Below are positions 36,388 through 45,727 of a DNA stretch of 64,000 bases, piece after piece. This stretch comes from Pseudomonas silesiensis. GTDB lineage: Bacteria; Pseudomonadota; Gammaproteobacteria; Pseudomonadales; Pseudomonadaceae. The stretch is from contig NZ_CP014870.1 of the NCBI RefSeq assembly GCF_001661075.1, positions 2,376,501 through 2,440,500 of the forward strand, in the 5' to 3' direction. A model generated the notes under the pieces. The model was not told the origin of the DNA, did no database searches, and was given only the letters and a program-made list of their open reading frames with translations. Numbering within the stretch: position 1 is the stretch's first letter; the number at the start of each line of letters is the position of its first letter. Made by a program: the position numbers and the translations under genes.

Positions 36388-37677
36388 ATGTTTCAACAAT
36401 CCACCCGGCATGTCGACAGTTACTACGCCCACAGCTGCGCGGATCGTTTAGTCGATCGAGCGGCCCTGGAAGGGGAGCAGGACACCGACGTGTTGGTCAT
36501 CGGCGCCGGCTTCAGCGGCCTGCATACCGCGCTGCGACTGGCCCTGGCCGGCAAGCGCGTGACCGTGCTGGAAGCCAGCCGGGTGGCGTGGGCGGCGTCG
36601 GGACGCAATGGCGGCCAGGCCATTCTCGGTTGGTCGTGCGACATGCCTCCATTGGAGGCAGCGCTGGGTCATGAACGAGCGCGGCGCCTGTGGGACGGCA
36701 TGCGCTGGGCGGCGCGGGAGTTGCGCGCATTACCGGCACGGCACGATTTCGAGTGTGATTATCGGCCCGGTCATCTCTGGACCTCGGTGATGCCGCGACG
36801 GGTCAATCTGCTCACCGAGTGGCAGCATGAGGCCAGCCACAAATGGGGCCACGACGGGTTGCAGTTCATACCCCGTGCGCAATTACCGCAATGGGTCGCC
36901 AGTGAGCGCTATCAGGCGGGCCTGTTCGACCCGGAAGGCGGGCACCTGAACCCGCTGAAACTGGCACTCGGCCTGGCCGCCGCCATCGAGCGTGCCGGTG
37001 GGCGCATCCATGAGCAGAGTCAGGCACTGAGTTACCGCGAAGAGGGCAATGGGTACGTGGTCAACACCGGGCGCGGTCGCGTTCGTGCCGATGTGTTGGT
37101 GCTGGCGTGCAACGCTTATCTCGATCGGCTTGATCCGAAGCTGTCCAGTTGCGTGTTGCCGGTCGGCACCTATCAGGTGGCCACGGCGCCACTCACGGAA
37201 CAACAGGCGACCGCGCTGTTACCGGGCAATGTGTGCGTCACCGACAATCAGTTCGTACTCGATTATTTCCGCCGCACCCCGGACAACCGCCTGCTGTTCG
37301 GCGGTGGCTGCACCTACCTGGGTGGAATGCCCCGGGACATCGCCGCCGCGACCCGGCCCTGCCTGGAGCGGGTGTTTCCCCAGCTCAAGGGCGTCGAACT
37401 GGAATTCGCCTGGGGCGGCCACATCGACCTCACCCTCAAGCGCACACCGGACATCGGTCGACGGGGTGACCTTTACTGGCTGCAGGGGTATTCCGGGCAC
37501 GGTGTACTGCCGACCTTGGCCGGTGCCCGTGCAGTGTCGGACGCGATACTGGGGCAGCCGGATGAACTGGCGCTGTACCAGGGCTTGATCAACGGCAGTT
37601 TTCCCGGCGGCAAATACATGGCAGCGCCACTGGAAGCCATGGGCAAGGCCTGGTACCGACTGCGCGACAGCGTTTGA
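36388..37677 (+). CDS. FAD-dependent amine oxidoreductase, gamma-glutamylputrescine oxidase-like
   Basis: A 429-residue DAO-type flavoprotein resembling PuuB. FAD motif DVLVIGAGFSGLHTALRLA at the N terminus, SGRNGGQAILGWS after it (the PuuB-type flavin loop), and the C-terminal LYWLQGYSGHGVLPT that contacts the flavin. In the Puu pathway it would oxidise a gamma-glutamylated amine to the aldehyde with release of H2O2. It is followed by an XRE-cupin regulator (26 bases) and a glutamine-synthetase-like ligase, forming a three-gene module. The amine substrate is not determined; putrescine, ethylamine or another primary amine are possible. Confidence 0.82.
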   Translation: MFQQSTRHVDSYYAHSCADRLVDRAALEGEQDTDVLVIGAGFSGLHTALRLALAGKRVTVLEASRVAWAASGRNGGQAILGWSCDMPPLEAALGHERARRLWDGMRWAARELRALPARHDFECDYRPGHLWTSVMPRRVNLLTEWQHEASHKWGHDGLQFIPRAQLPQWVASERYQAGLFDPEGGHLNPLKLALGLAAAIERAGGRIHEQSQALSYREEGNGYVVNTGRGRVRADVLVLACNAYLDRLDPKLSSCVLPVGTYQVATAPLTEQQATALLPGNVCVTDNQFVLDYFRRTPDNRLLFGGGCTYLGGMPRDIAAATRPCLERVFPQLKGVELEFAWGGHIDLTLKRTPDIGRRGDLYWLQGYSGHGVLPTLAGARAVSDAILGQPDELALYQGLINGSFPGGKYMAAPLEAMGKAWYRLRDSV

Positions 37678-37703
37678 ATTGCACCCTTTCTGGAAGCCTT
37701 TGG

Positions 37704-38258
37704 ATGGACATGCAAGAAGAAATCTCGGCGCTGGCGATCCTGATCCAGGACCTGCGCAAACACAAAAAATATACGCTCAAGGAGTTGGCGGACAAGATCG
37801 GTCGTTCCGTGGGCTTTCTCTCGCAAGTCGAGCGCGGCCTGTCACGGCCGACGGTGGCTGACTTGACCGCCATCAGCGAAACCCTCGGCGTGCCGACCAC
37901 TTATTTCTACAGTCTGCCCAAACCCATGGCCCTGCCGTGGGTGACCCGTCCGGACGAGCGCCGCACCCTGTACTACGCCGACGGCATTACCGACATCCTG
38001 GTTTCACCAAAAATGCGCGCCTCGTTCTCGATGCTGGAAAGCCAGCTCGAGCCCGGCGCCAGCAGCGGCGACCGGCACATGAATGACAGCTCGGAGCAGG
38101 GCGGCTATGTCCTGGAGGGCGAGCTGACGTTGTGGCTGGCTGACGACGAGCCGGTCACCCTGCATGCCGGCGACAGTTTTCAGCTGGCCAGTCATGCCCA
38201 CTGCCGCTACGGCAACCTCTCGGACCGACTCACCCGCGTGCTGTGGGTCTACACCTGA
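37704..38258 (+). CDS. XRE-cupin regulator (PuuR-like)
   Basis: A 184-residue regulator with an HTH_3 domain (TLKELADKIGRSVGFLSQVE, then SRPTVADLTAISETLGVP) and a cupin_2 domain (GYVLEGELTLWLADDEP, HAGDSFQLASHAHCRYGN). This is the PuuR domain order and size. It lies between the oxidase and the ligase of the gamma-glutamyl-amine module and probably represses it through the TTTCATGA repeats, with release by the amine substrate. Start at 37704 (MDMQEEIS) was chosen over an upstream Met at 37674 that overlaps the oxidase stop. Confidence 0.85.
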   Translation: MDMQEEISALAILIQDLRKHKKYTLKELADKIGRSVGFLSQVERGLSRPTVADLTAISETLGVPTTYFYSLPKPMALPWVTRPDERRTLYYADGITDILVSPKMRASFSMLESQLEPGASSGDRHMNDSSEQGGYVLEGELTLWLADDEPVTLHAGDSFQLASHAHCRYGNLSDRLTRVLWVYT

Positions 38259-38280
38259 TGACACAAAAGGACTATCAACG

Positions 38281-39627
38281 ATGGATGCTGTCTGCTCCGA
38301 TCTGCTCGCCGAAGTTCGTACCTTCCGTCAGCGTTACCCGGATGTACGTTATGTGGACTTGATCTCCCTGGACATCCCCGGGCATTTCTACGGCAAGCGC
38401 TACCCGATCGACATGCTGGAAAAGGTCGCTGCCGGCAGCGCCCTCAAGTTGCCGCAGAACTGTGTGTTGCTGGGGACTCAAGGGGGGCTGTTCAAGATCG
38501 GCGACTACTGTTTCAACGACGGCGATCCGGATGCGCCCCGGCGCCTGGTGCCTGGCACATTGAAACTGGTGGGTTGGGAAAAGCAGGCGCTGGGGCAGAT
38601 GCTGATCACCTCCAGCGGCACCGGACAACCGATCGTCTTCGAACCCCGGGAAGTCTTGGCGCAGGTGCTGGAGCGGCTCGGCCGCAAGGGCATTTTCCCG
38701 GTGGTCGCATTCGAACTGGAGTTCTATCTGTTCGATCGGCAACTGCAGGATGGCTTGCCCCAGTTCCCGCGCGATCCGCTGACCGGCGATGCGGACGACC
38801 AGCCGAACATGCATATCGAGCGGCTGTCGCGATTTTCAGCGGTGCTCGATGACATGGTCGAGACTGCGCAGGCGCAAGGCATCGATGCCACGGTAATCAC
38901 CGCCGAGCTGGGCCCTGGCCAGTTCGAAATCAACTTCGGTCACCTCGATGACGGCCTGCGCGCCGCTGACTGGGCCGCCTTGTTCTGCCGCAGCACCCGG
39001 GGCGTGGCGCTCAAGCACGACTACCGCGCCAGCTTCATCGCCAAACCCTACTTGCACCATCCGGGTAGCGGCATGCATGTGCATGTCAGCCTCTACGACG
39101 AAGCCGGGAATAACCTGTTGGCCAGCGATGGGCAGCGCACCCTGCGCCATGCAGTGGCCGGCTGCCTGGAAGTACTGCCCCATTGCATGCCGATCTTTGC
39201 CCCGAATCACAACGCCATGCGACGCCTGAGCGGCACGGTGAACGTCGCGACCCGCGCCAGCTGGGGTTTCGAAGACCGCGACGCGTGCCTGCGGGTACCC
39301 GAATCGGATGACCGCAACCTGCGGATCGAACATCGCCTGTCAGGTGCCGATGCCAACCCTTACCTGGTGCTGGCGGCGATTCTGGTGGGTCTGGAGCAGG
39401 GGCTGCAAGCCGGACGCGAACCGATCGCATCACTCAACGAGGACCGCAATAGCGGAATCGATTTCCCGTTGGAGATGCTCGACGCGGTGCAATCGATGCA
39501 AAGCCATGCGCCATTGCGCGAGGGGTTGGGCGCGGAGTTCGTGGATGTCTACTGCGAGAACAAACGTCAGGATCACCTGGCGTTCATGCAGGAAATCAGT
39601 GCACGGGAATACCGTTGGTTTTTGTAG
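38281..39627 (+). CDS. Glutamine synthetase-family gamma-glutamyl-amine ligase (PuuA-like)
   Basis: A 448-residue enzyme of the glutamine synthetase superfamily with the metal- and ATP-binding motifs VVAFELEFYLFD, ELGPGQFEINF, HHPGSGMHVHVSLYD and NHNAMRRLSGT. Lack of the adenylylation region and the context with a PuuB-like oxidase point to ligation of glutamate to a primary amine, not ammonia assimilation. It begins 22 bases after the regulator gene. It differs clearly from gmaS of this window (47888-49222), which is the methylamine-specific ligase. Confidence 0.83.
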   Translation: MDAVCSDLLAEVRTFRQRYPDVRYVDLISLDIPGHFYGKRYPIDMLEKVAAGSALKLPQNCVLLGTQGGLFKIGDYCFNDGDPDAPRRLVPGTLKLVGWEKQALGQMLITSSGTGQPIVFEPREVLAQVLERLGRKGIFPVVAFELEFYLFDRQLQDGLPQFPRDPLTGDADDQPNMHIERLSRFSAVLDDMVETAQAQGIDATVITAELGPGQFEINFGHLDDGLRAADWAALFCRSTRGVALKHDYRASFIAKPYLHHPGSGMHVHVSLYDEAGNNLLASDGQRTLRHAVAGCLEVLPHCMPIFAPNHNAMRRLSGTVNVATRASWGFEDRDACLRVPESDDRNLRIEHRLSGADANPYLVLAAILVGLEQGLQAGREPIASLNEDRNSGIDFPLEMLDAVQSMQSHAPLREGLGAEFVDVYCENKRQDHLAFMQEISAREYRWFL

Positions 39628-39766
39628 GTCGCCTTAAAAATAGTGTGGATATTTAAGGGCTTGGAGATATTAGTAACTGGATGGTGAGTCAAAATATCTT
39701 GTTACAGAGCGAAATATTCCGTAATATTCGCCCCGCGTTCACCACCACGGTTTATGCATTTTTAAG

Positions 39767-39801
39767 TCCCGGGCGTCCATCAGCTGCCCGGGATTTTTTT
39801 T
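39767..39801 (+). terminator. Rho-independent terminator
   Basis: TCCCGGGC and GCCCGGGA form a perfect eight-base stem around an 11-base loop, followed by eight T. It faces the plus-strand operon ending at 39627, 140 bases downstream of its stop, and lies eight bases before the convergent mgdD stop. The long AT-rich segment in between is discussed in the findings. Confidence 0.88.
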
Positions 39802-39809
39802 GCCTGGAT

Positions 39810-40388
39810 TTAATGGCGCGCTTTGAACTCTTCCATCGCGTCCAGCAGGGCCTCCTGAAAATACGCCTGCGACGCCCGATCGCAAAGGATGTGCAGGCTC
39901 GTTTGCCGCGCACTGCCGGCGTTGATCACGATCACGTTGATGCGGGCCGCCGACGTCTGCGCCACAGCCCCGGGGCCGAACGCCTGGGGGCTCAGGTCAA
40001 CGCCGCAGAGCTTGGCCATCACCTCGCTCGGGTTGTCCCCCGTCAGCTGAAACCAGGCATGGCTGTCCTGGCGTGGCAGCAGGTAATTGGCCTGATGATC
40101 GAGCTCCCAGCGGGCTTCTTCATCCGCCAGGCGCTGGCCCTGATCTTCGGGGCTGCCCAGCAGCAGGTATTCGCTCTGCGACAGCCGCGCCACCAGGCTG
40201 CCATCGGCTTGAGTCACGGCGCGGTTCGGTGCATCGGGCAGGGCGAAACCGCGGCTGCGCAGGTATTCGGCACTGTGGGCGCCGCGGAAACCGACCCGCG
40301 GCAGGTCGGTCAGGTCCGTCAAGCTGCAGCCTGGCAACGGCGCCAGGGTTTGCCGGCCAACACGGGGTTGTTCTTTCAGACTGGTCAT
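39810..40388 (-). CDS. mgdD: Sarcosine oxidase gamma-type subunit, probable N-methylglutamate dehydrogenase subunit D
   Basis: A 192-residue SoxG-type subunit, the last of four genes homologous to heterotetrameric sarcosine oxidase. It shows the gamma pattern: LPRVGFRGAHSAEYLRSRGF, then VARLSQSEYLLLGS and AWFQLTGDNPSEVMAKLCGVD. The ATG at 40388 is three bases after the mgdC stop. In the N-methylglutamate route the complex oxidises N-methylglutamate to glutamate plus a C1 unit on tetrahydrofolate. Assignment to N-methylglutamate over sarcosine rests on context (gmaS, mgsABC nearby; no glyA or fdh). Confidence 0.75.
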   Translation of the reverse strand: MTSLKEQPRVGRQTLAPLPGCSLTDLTDLPRVGFRGAHSAEYLRSRGFALPDAPNRAVTQADGSLVARLSQSEYLLLGSPEDQGQRLADEEARWELDHQANYLLPRQDSHAWFQLTGDNPSEVMAKLCGVDLSPQAFGPGAVAQTSAARINVIVINAGSARQTSLHILCDRASQAYFQEALLDAMEEFKARH

Positions 40389-40391
40389 CAC

Positions 40392-43289
40392 TCAAAGCTC
40401 CTGGCGTTGGTTGGCGGGATCGAAGAAGGGCAACTTGACCACCTCGGCCTGGACCACGATGCCGCCTTCGACGCGGATCGGAATCCGTTGGCCCGGGGTG
40501 CTCTGGTCGATGCCGGCATAGGCCAGGCCAATGATCTTGCCCAGGCTGGCGGAATACTCGCAGGAGGTGACATTGCCGCTGATGTCCGGACCCTTGAGCA
40601 CCAGATGGCCCTCGAGGGGTTGCAGACTGCCCTTGGGCAACGCGAAGCCCACCAGTTTGCGTTTCAGCGGCTGGGCTTCGAGGATGTCCACCGAGCGCCG
40701 GCCGACGAAGAACGGCTTGTTGCGGCTGACCGCCCAGCCCATGTCGATTTCTGCCGGGTGGGTCATGCCGTCGGTGTCCTGGCTGATGATCACGTGGCCT
40801 TTTTCCAGGCGCAGCAGGCGCTGGGTTTCCACGCCGAAGGGGCGGATGTCATGGGCCTTGCCGGCGTGCATCAATGCGTCCCACAGCTTGAGCCCGTGGC
40901 GTGCCGGGACGTGGATCTCATAGCCCAGTTCGCCGACGAAGCCGACCCGCAGCAGTCGTGCCTTGATGCCCGCGACCGTGCCCTGACGCACGCCCAGGTA
41001 AGGGAAGCCTTCGGCGCTCAGGTCGAGGTCAGTGCAGACCTGTTCCAGCACCTTGCGCGAATCGGGCCCGGCGACGTTGATCGCGCAAATGGCCGCGGTG
41101 ACGTTGGCGACGTCCACATCCAGGCGCCATTGGGCGTTCCACTTGAGCATTTGCTGGTAGATCCGGTCGACGCCGCTGGTGGTGGCGGTGACGTAGAAAT
41201 GGTTCTCGGCAAACCGCGCGCAGACGCCGTCGTCGATCACCACCCCGTGCTCGTTGGTCATCAGCGCATAGCGCGAGCGACCGATCGGCTGCTTGAGAAA
41301 GGCGAAGGTGTACATCCGGTTGAGCAGCTCGGCGGCGTCCGGGCCGCGCACATCCAGACCGCCCAGGGTCGAGACGTCGATCAGGCCGACCTTGTTGCGC
41401 ACGTGCAGGGCTTCGGCCTGCATGCAGGCCTCGCGATCCTTGGCGTTGCCATAGTAGGCCGGACGTTGCCAGATGCCGGCGGGCATCATTTTCGCCCCGG
41501 CTTGCAGGTGGCGGGCATGCATCGGTGTTTGCCGGTACGGGTCGAACGCGCGACCGGCGACATGCGCCAGCTTTTCGGCCACGAACGGCGGACGCGCGGT
41601 GGTGACGCCGGTTTCGCTGATGTTGCGCTGGGTCGCCCAGGCCACCAGCCGCGCGGTCGGCAGCGCCGAGTGGCGGCCCTGGGACGGACCCATGCCGACG
41701 GTGGAGTAGCGCTTGACCAGTTGCACGTCGCGATAGCCGATGCGGGTGGCGTTGACGATATCGGCCACTTGCAAGTCTTCGTCGAAGTCGACGAAGTCCT
41801 TGCCCTTGGGGTGGGGGAAGATCGGCCAATTGAAGTTGACCCGGGCTTCGCCGTTGAAGGGAACGCGTTGGGCACCCACTGCCAGACCCAGGGCGAGGGC
41901 GGCCTCGGTGCCGGCATTCACGCCATCGGCGATGACGTTGTCCAGCCGGTGACGCGCATTGACCGAGCCTGCGACATTCAGGTGCTGTGGCAGGCCGCTG
42001 ATGGTGAACTCCGCACGCTGGTCGTCGTAGGCCAGTTTGCCGCCGGCCTGGCACAGCAATTGATAGACCGGCATGTAACCGGCAGACATGCACAATAAAT
42101 CGCAATCCAGGCGCTGCCCGCTCTCGGCGACCTGGCCTTGCGCGGTGATCTTGCGCACGTCGACGCCGTTGATATGGCGCATGCCTTTCTCGTGCAGGGC
42201 TTCATAGACGGTGCTGTTGCCCTGACGGTAAATCTTGCGTTGCGCCAGGGCGCCCAGCAGGGATTCGTCCGAAGGCCCCTGGCGCATGTCTACCACGGCG
42301 ACCACTTCCACCCCTTGGTCGTGCAAGTCCAGCGCGGCAAGGTAACCGTCGTCGTTGCCCGTCAGCACCACGGCGCGATTGCCCGGCTTGACCGCGTACA
42401 GTTTCATCAGCCGTTGCGCGGCACTGGTTAGCATCACCCCCGGCAGGTCGTTATTGCGAAAGACCACCGGCTGATCGAAGGCGCCGCTGCACACCAGGCA
42501 CTGCCGGGCACGCACTTTGTACAAGCGTTTGCCCTGGATCACCGGCAGGTAGTTGTCGGTGAACCAGGCGTTGCAGGTGGCTTCGGTGAGGATGTGGATA
42601 TTGGCGTGCTGCTCCACCGCAGCGAGCAGTTCGCGGCGCAGGGTCTCGGCCCGGTTGCCTTCGATATCGAAGCGGGCATAGGTCAGCGAACCGCCGAGCA
42701 CCGTCTGTTGCTCGATCAGCAACACCTTGGCCCCTGCGTTGGCCGCCGTCAGCGCCGCATGCAGCCCGGCTGGCCCGGCGCCGATCACCGCGACATCGGT
42801 GAACAGGTAGGCCTTGTCGTAGTACTCGGGCTGGAATTTCAGATCGAGCACACCGAGGCCGGCTTTCTTGCGAATGATCGGTTCCCAGATTTTCCACATG
42901 CCCTTGGGCTTGTAGAACGAGCGGTAGTAGAAGCCCACCGGCATGAATTTCGAGAATTTGCCGAGGTAGGCGTCCTTGTCGTTGTCCAGCGAGCCGTTGA
43001 CGTTCTGCGCCGTGACCTGCAAACCGGCGGACAGGGCGTGGGCATCGGCCAGCACGTTCGGCTCCTGGGGCAACTGCACCAGGCTGTTGGCGTCCTGGCC
43101 GGCCATGGTCAGCGGGCCGCGGGGGCGATGGTATTTGAACGAACGGGAGATCAGGAAGCGCCCGTTGGCCAACAGGGCGCTGGCGATGCTGTCGCCTTGC
43201 AAGCCCTGGTAGCGGTGGCCGTCGAAGCTGAAATCCAATGGCTGATCGCGGTCGATCAGCAAGCCCATGGGGGCGGGTAGGCGATTCAT
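40392..43289 (-). CDS. mgdC: Sarcosine oxidase alpha-type subunit, probable N-methylglutamate dehydrogenase subunit C
   Basis: A 965-residue multidomain protein. Residues about 10-110 are a Fer2_4 domain without cluster cysteines, then an NAD(P)/FAD Rossmann fold (DVAVIGAGPAGLHAA, glycine motif at 170-175), a second nucleotide strand RAVVLTGNDDGYLAAL, a SoxA_A3 domain, and from about 590 to the end a GcvT domain that binds tetrahydrofolate (GLIDVSTLGGLDVRGPDA, VGFVGELGYEIHVPA, MTHPAEIDMGWAV). The enzyme passes the methyl-derived C1 unit to tetrahydrofolate. It overlaps mgdB by four bases. SoxA would be the default name; N-methylglutamate is favoured by context. Confidence 0.8.
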   Translation of the reverse strand: MNRLPAPMGLLIDRDQPLDFSFDGHRYQGLQGDSIASALLANGRFLISRSFKYHRPRGPLTMAGQDANSLVQLPQEPNVLADAHALSAGLQVTAQNVNGSLDNDKDAYLGKFSKFMPVGFYYRSFYKPKGMWKIWEPIIRKKAGLGVLDLKFQPEYYDKAYLFTDVAVIGAGPAGLHAALTAANAGAKVLLIEQQTVLGGSLTYARFDIEGNRAETLRRELLAAVEQHANIHILTEATCNAWFTDNYLPVIQGKRLYKVRARQCLVCSGAFDQPVVFRNNDLPGVMLTSAAQRLMKLYAVKPGNRAVVLTGNDDGYLAALDLHDQGVEVVAVVDMRQGPSDESLLGALAQRKIYRQGNSTVYEALHEKGMRHINGVDVRKITAQGQVAESGQRLDCDLLCMSAGYMPVYQLLCQAGGKLAYDDQRAEFTISGLPQHLNVAGSVNARHRLDNVIADGVNAGTEAALALGLAVGAQRVPFNGEARVNFNWPIFPHPKGKDFVDFDEDLQVADIVNATRIGYRDVQLVKRYSTVGMGPSQGRHSALPTARLVAWATQRNISETGVTTARPPFVAEKLAHVAGRAFDPYRQTPMHARHLQAGAKMMPAGIWQRPAYYGNAKDREACMQAEALHVRNKVGLIDVSTLGGLDVRGPDAAELLNRMYTFAFLKQPIGRSRYALMTNEHGVVIDDGVCARFAENHFYVTATTSGVDRIYQQMLKWNAQWRLDVDVANVTAAICAINVAGPDSRKVLEQVCTDLDLSAEGFPYLGVRQGTVAGIKARLLRVGFVGELGYEIHVPARHGLKLWDALMHAGKAHDIRPFGVETQRLLRLEKGHVIISQDTDGMTHPAEIDMGWAVSRNKPFFVGRRSVDILEAQPLKRKLVGFALPKGSLQPLEGHLVLKGPDISGNVTSCEYSASLGKIIGLAYAGIDQSTPGQRIPIRVEGGIVVQAEVVKLPFFDPANQRQEL

Positions 43290-43585
43290 CCGGCGATCTC
43301 CTTGGCGGCGCTGAAGTCGACGCGGGTGGTGAACAGTTCTTTAGGGTCGAAGGTGCGCAGGATCTCGTCGCTGACAGTGTGGCGTTCCGCCAGGAACCAG
43401 TAGCTCGATGGCGTATGCATCCACCACTCGCGCACCACGCCGGCGAGGTTGTCGGTGTTGAACACGTAGTCGGCCCATTCGGCGTCGCTGCAGGTCAGAG
43501 GATCGGGCATGGGTTTGAATTCACCGCCGTAGGTGAACTCGCTGATATTGCGCGGCCCGTTGAGCGGGCAGGTCATGATTTTCAT
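43286..43585 (-). CDS. mgdB: Sarcosine oxidase delta-type subunit, probable N-methylglutamate dehydrogenase subunit B
   Basis: A 99-residue SoxD-type subunit (MKIMTCPLNGPRNISEFTYG at the N terminus, then VVREWWMHTPSSYWFLAERH). In sarcosine oxidase the delta subunit holds zinc through Cys6, Cys9, His59 and Cys63; here the matching positions are Cys6, Asn9, His57 and Ser61, so two of four ligands are gone and the zinc site is probably lost. This marks the protein as a divergent paralogue. It starts 13 bases after the mgdA stop and overlaps mgdC by four bases. Confidence 0.8.
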   Translation of the reverse strand: MKIMTCPLNGPRNISEFTYGGEFKPMPDPLTCSDAEWADYVFNTDNLAGVVREWWMHTPSSYWFLAERHTVSDEILRTFDPKELFTTRVDFSAAKEIAG

Positions 43586-43598
43586 AGTCCGCTCTCCG

Positions 43599-44840
43599 TC
43601 AGTGACTGGCCGCCGTGGCGCCCATTTCGTTGACTTGCTGGAAGGTCGAGAAACGTTCCAGGCCAAAGGGTTTGATCAGCTCCGGCACCTTGCCGCCGCT
43701 GGCCACCAGCTCGGCCATGGTCTTGCCGCAGATGGGCGTGGCCTTGAAGCCCCAGGTGCCCCAACCGGCGTCGAGGTAGTAATTCTTCACCGGTGACAGG
43801 CCCATGATCGGGCTGTAGTCCGGGGTCATGTCGGTGATCCCGGCCCATTGGCGCATCAGCTTGGCGTTGGCCAGGAACGGGAACATCTCGATCGCGTGGG
43901 CCAGCAGGCTTTCCTTCAAGTCGAGGGTGGAGCGGGTATTGAACAGTGGATAGGGATCGGAACCGCCGCCGAACACCACCTCGCCCCGACTGGTCTGTTG
44001 CACGTAGCAGTGCAGGGCGGAGGAACTCACCAGCGGATCGAGAAACGGCTTGAACGGCTGGGTGACCATGGCTTGCAGGGGGAAGGTCTGGATCGGCGAA
44101 CGGATCCCGGCCTTGGCCATCAGCAACGAACTGTGACCGGCAATCGCCTGGACCGCGCAACCGCACTTGATGGTGCCGCGATTGGTTTTCACCGCGGTGA
44201 TGGCGCCGTTCTCGATGATCAGGTCCTGGACTTCGGTGAGCTGGTGGATTTCCACGCCACGCTTGGCGGCCTGCTTGGCATAGCCCCAAGCCACGGCGTC
44301 GTGGCGCGCGGTGGCGCCGTCGATGTGCCAGAGCCCGGCGATCACCGGCAAATGGCCGGGATCGAGGTTGAGGCTGGGCACCAGCTCGCGGATCTGCTGG
44401 CGGTCGATCATCTCGGTGCGCCCGCCGAAGTGCTTGTTGACCTCGGCCCGCTGACGGAACGAACGTACCGTGGCGTCGGTGTGGGCCAGGGTCAGCTGGC
44501 CGCGCTCGGAGTACATGATGTTGAAATCGAATTCGTTGGACAGCGACTGGAACATCCGCACCGACTCGGCATAAAACCGCACGCCTTCGCTGGTCAGGTA
44601 GTTGGAGCGGATCACCGCGGTGTTGCGCGCGGTATTGCCGCCGCCCAGGTAGGACTTCTCCAGTACTGCGATGTTGGTGATGCCGTGGTACCTGGCCAGG
44701 TAATAAGCGGTGGCCAGGCCGTGGCCGCCGGCACCGATGATCACCACGTCATAGCTCGCCTTGAGTTCCTTCGGTGGCGGCAGATCCACGTCCACCGGGT
44801 ACTCCGAACTCAGCCCGTATTTCAATAGATTGAATGGCAT
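43599..44840 (-). CDS. mgdA: Sarcosine oxidase beta-type subunit, probable N-methylglutamate dehydrogenase subunit A
   Basis: A 413-residue DAO-type flavoprotein, the catalytic subunit. The FAD motif is [20 protein letters not shown], followed by [18 protein letters not shown]. His180 in the context [12 protein letters not shown] matches the histidine that binds FMN covalently in sarcosine oxidase. The C-terminal [15 protein letters not shown] closes over the flavin. Its start at 44840 overlaps the end of folD by 19 bases, so folD and mgdA are one operon. A longer frame running to 45131 is a shadow of folD. Confidence 0.85.
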   Translation of the reverse strand: MPFNLLKYGLSSEYPVDVDLPPPKELKASYDVVIIGAGGHGLATAYYLARYHGITNIAVLEKSYLGGGNTARNTAVIRSNYLTSEGVRFYAESVRMFQSLSNEFDFNIMYSERGQLTLAHTDATVRSFRQRAEVNKHFGGRTEMIDRQQIRELVPSLNLDPGHLPVIAGLWHIDGATARHDAVAWGYAKQAAKRGVEIHQLTEVQDLIIENGAITAVKTNRGTIKCGCAVQAIAGHSSLLMAKAGIRSPIQTFPLQAMVTQPFKPFLDPLVSSSALHCYVQQTSRGEVVFGGGSDPYPLFNTRSTLDLKESLLAHAIEMFPFLANAKLMRQWAGITDMTPDYSPIMGLSPVKNYYLDAGWGTWGFKATPICGKTMAELVASGGKVPELIKPFGLERFSTFQQVNEMGATAASH

Positions 44841-45727
44841 GGGGCCTCCGATTGGCTGCGTTGAGCCTGGTGTTGCGCAAGGGCCGCGGTTACGGTGTTT
44901 TTCATCAGGAAGGCGATGGTCATCGGGCCGACTCCCCCCGGTACCGGCGTGATCGCCGCGACATGGGGCAGGGCGCTGTCGAAGTCGACATCCCCCACCA
45001 GGCGGCTGCGACCGGCGTCGTCGATGCGGTTGATGCCGACGTCGATCACCACCGCGCCGGGCTTGAGCCAGCTGGCATTGATCAGTCGCGGCCGACCCAC
45101 GGCGGCGATGACGATATCGGCCTGACGGCACAGGGCCTGCGCATCGCGACTGCGCGAATGCAGCACAGTCACCGAGCAGTCAGCCTTGAGCAGCAGGGCG
45201 GCCATGGGCTTGCCGACAATGTTCGAGCGGCCGATCACCACCGCGTGCTTGCCCCTCAAATCACCGCAGGTCTGCTCCAGCAAATACAGGCAACCGCTGG
45301 GGGTGCAAGGGGCGAGTACCGTGCGACCTTGACTGAGACCGCCGACGTTCTGACTGTGGAAACCGTCGACATCCTTGTCCGGGGCGATGGCCTCCAGGGC
45401 GCGCAATTCATCCATGTGCGCCGGCAACGGCAACTGCAGGAGAATGCCGTTGATCGAGCGGTCGGCATTCAATGTGGCGATCAGGTTCAGCAATTGTGCG
45501 GTGCTGGTGTCCGGGGACAGCCGATGCTCCACGGAGCGGATGCCCACCTCTTCGGCACGCAGGATCTTGTTGCGCACGTAGACCTGGCTGGCCGGGTCGC
45601 AGCCCACCAGAATCACAGCCAGCGCCGGTTGAATGTCTTGCTCGCGCAGGCTGTCCACGTCCTTGCGAACTTGAACCAGCACCCGGGCAGCCGCGGCCTT
45701 GCCGTCGATCAATGTGTAGGCGTTCAC
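44822..45727 (-). CDS. folD: Methylene-tetrahydrofolate dehydrogenase/cyclohydrolase (copy 1)
   Basis: A 301-residue bifunctional FolD that oxidises 5,10-methylene-THF to methenyl-THF and hydrolyses it to 10-formyl-THF. Motifs: [20 protein letters not shown] with the catalytic Lys, [27 protein letters not shown] and [15 protein letters not shown], then [17 protein letters not shown]. It starts at GTG 45727, overlapping the purU stop (GTGA), and overlaps mgdA by 19 bases. In this operon it would oxidise the C1 unit made by the N-methylglutamate dehydrogenase. A second folD is at 53846-54778. Confidence 0.93.
   Translation of the reverse strand: MNAYTLIDGKAAAARVLVQVRKDVDSLREQDIQPALAVILVGCDPASQVYVRNKILRAEEVGIRSVEHRLSPDTSTAQLLNLIATLNADRSINGILLQLPLPAHMDELRALEAIAPDKDVDGFHSQNVGGLSQGRTVLAPCTPSGCLYLLEQTCGDLRGKHAVVIGRSNIVGKPMAALLLKADCSVTVLHSRSRDAQALCRQADIVIAAVGRPRLINASWLKPGAVVIDVGINRIDDAGRSRLVGDVDFDSALPHVAAITPVPGGVGPMTIAFLMKNTVTAALAQHQAQRSQSEAPCHSIY

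Noticed and set aside
39810..44840. Canonical sarcosine oxidase operon (glyA-soxBDAG-purU-fdh)
   Set aside because: glyA and fdhA are absent, the delta subunit lacks zinc ligands, and gmaS-mgsABC are next door; N-methylglutamate dehydrogenase fits better, though not proven.
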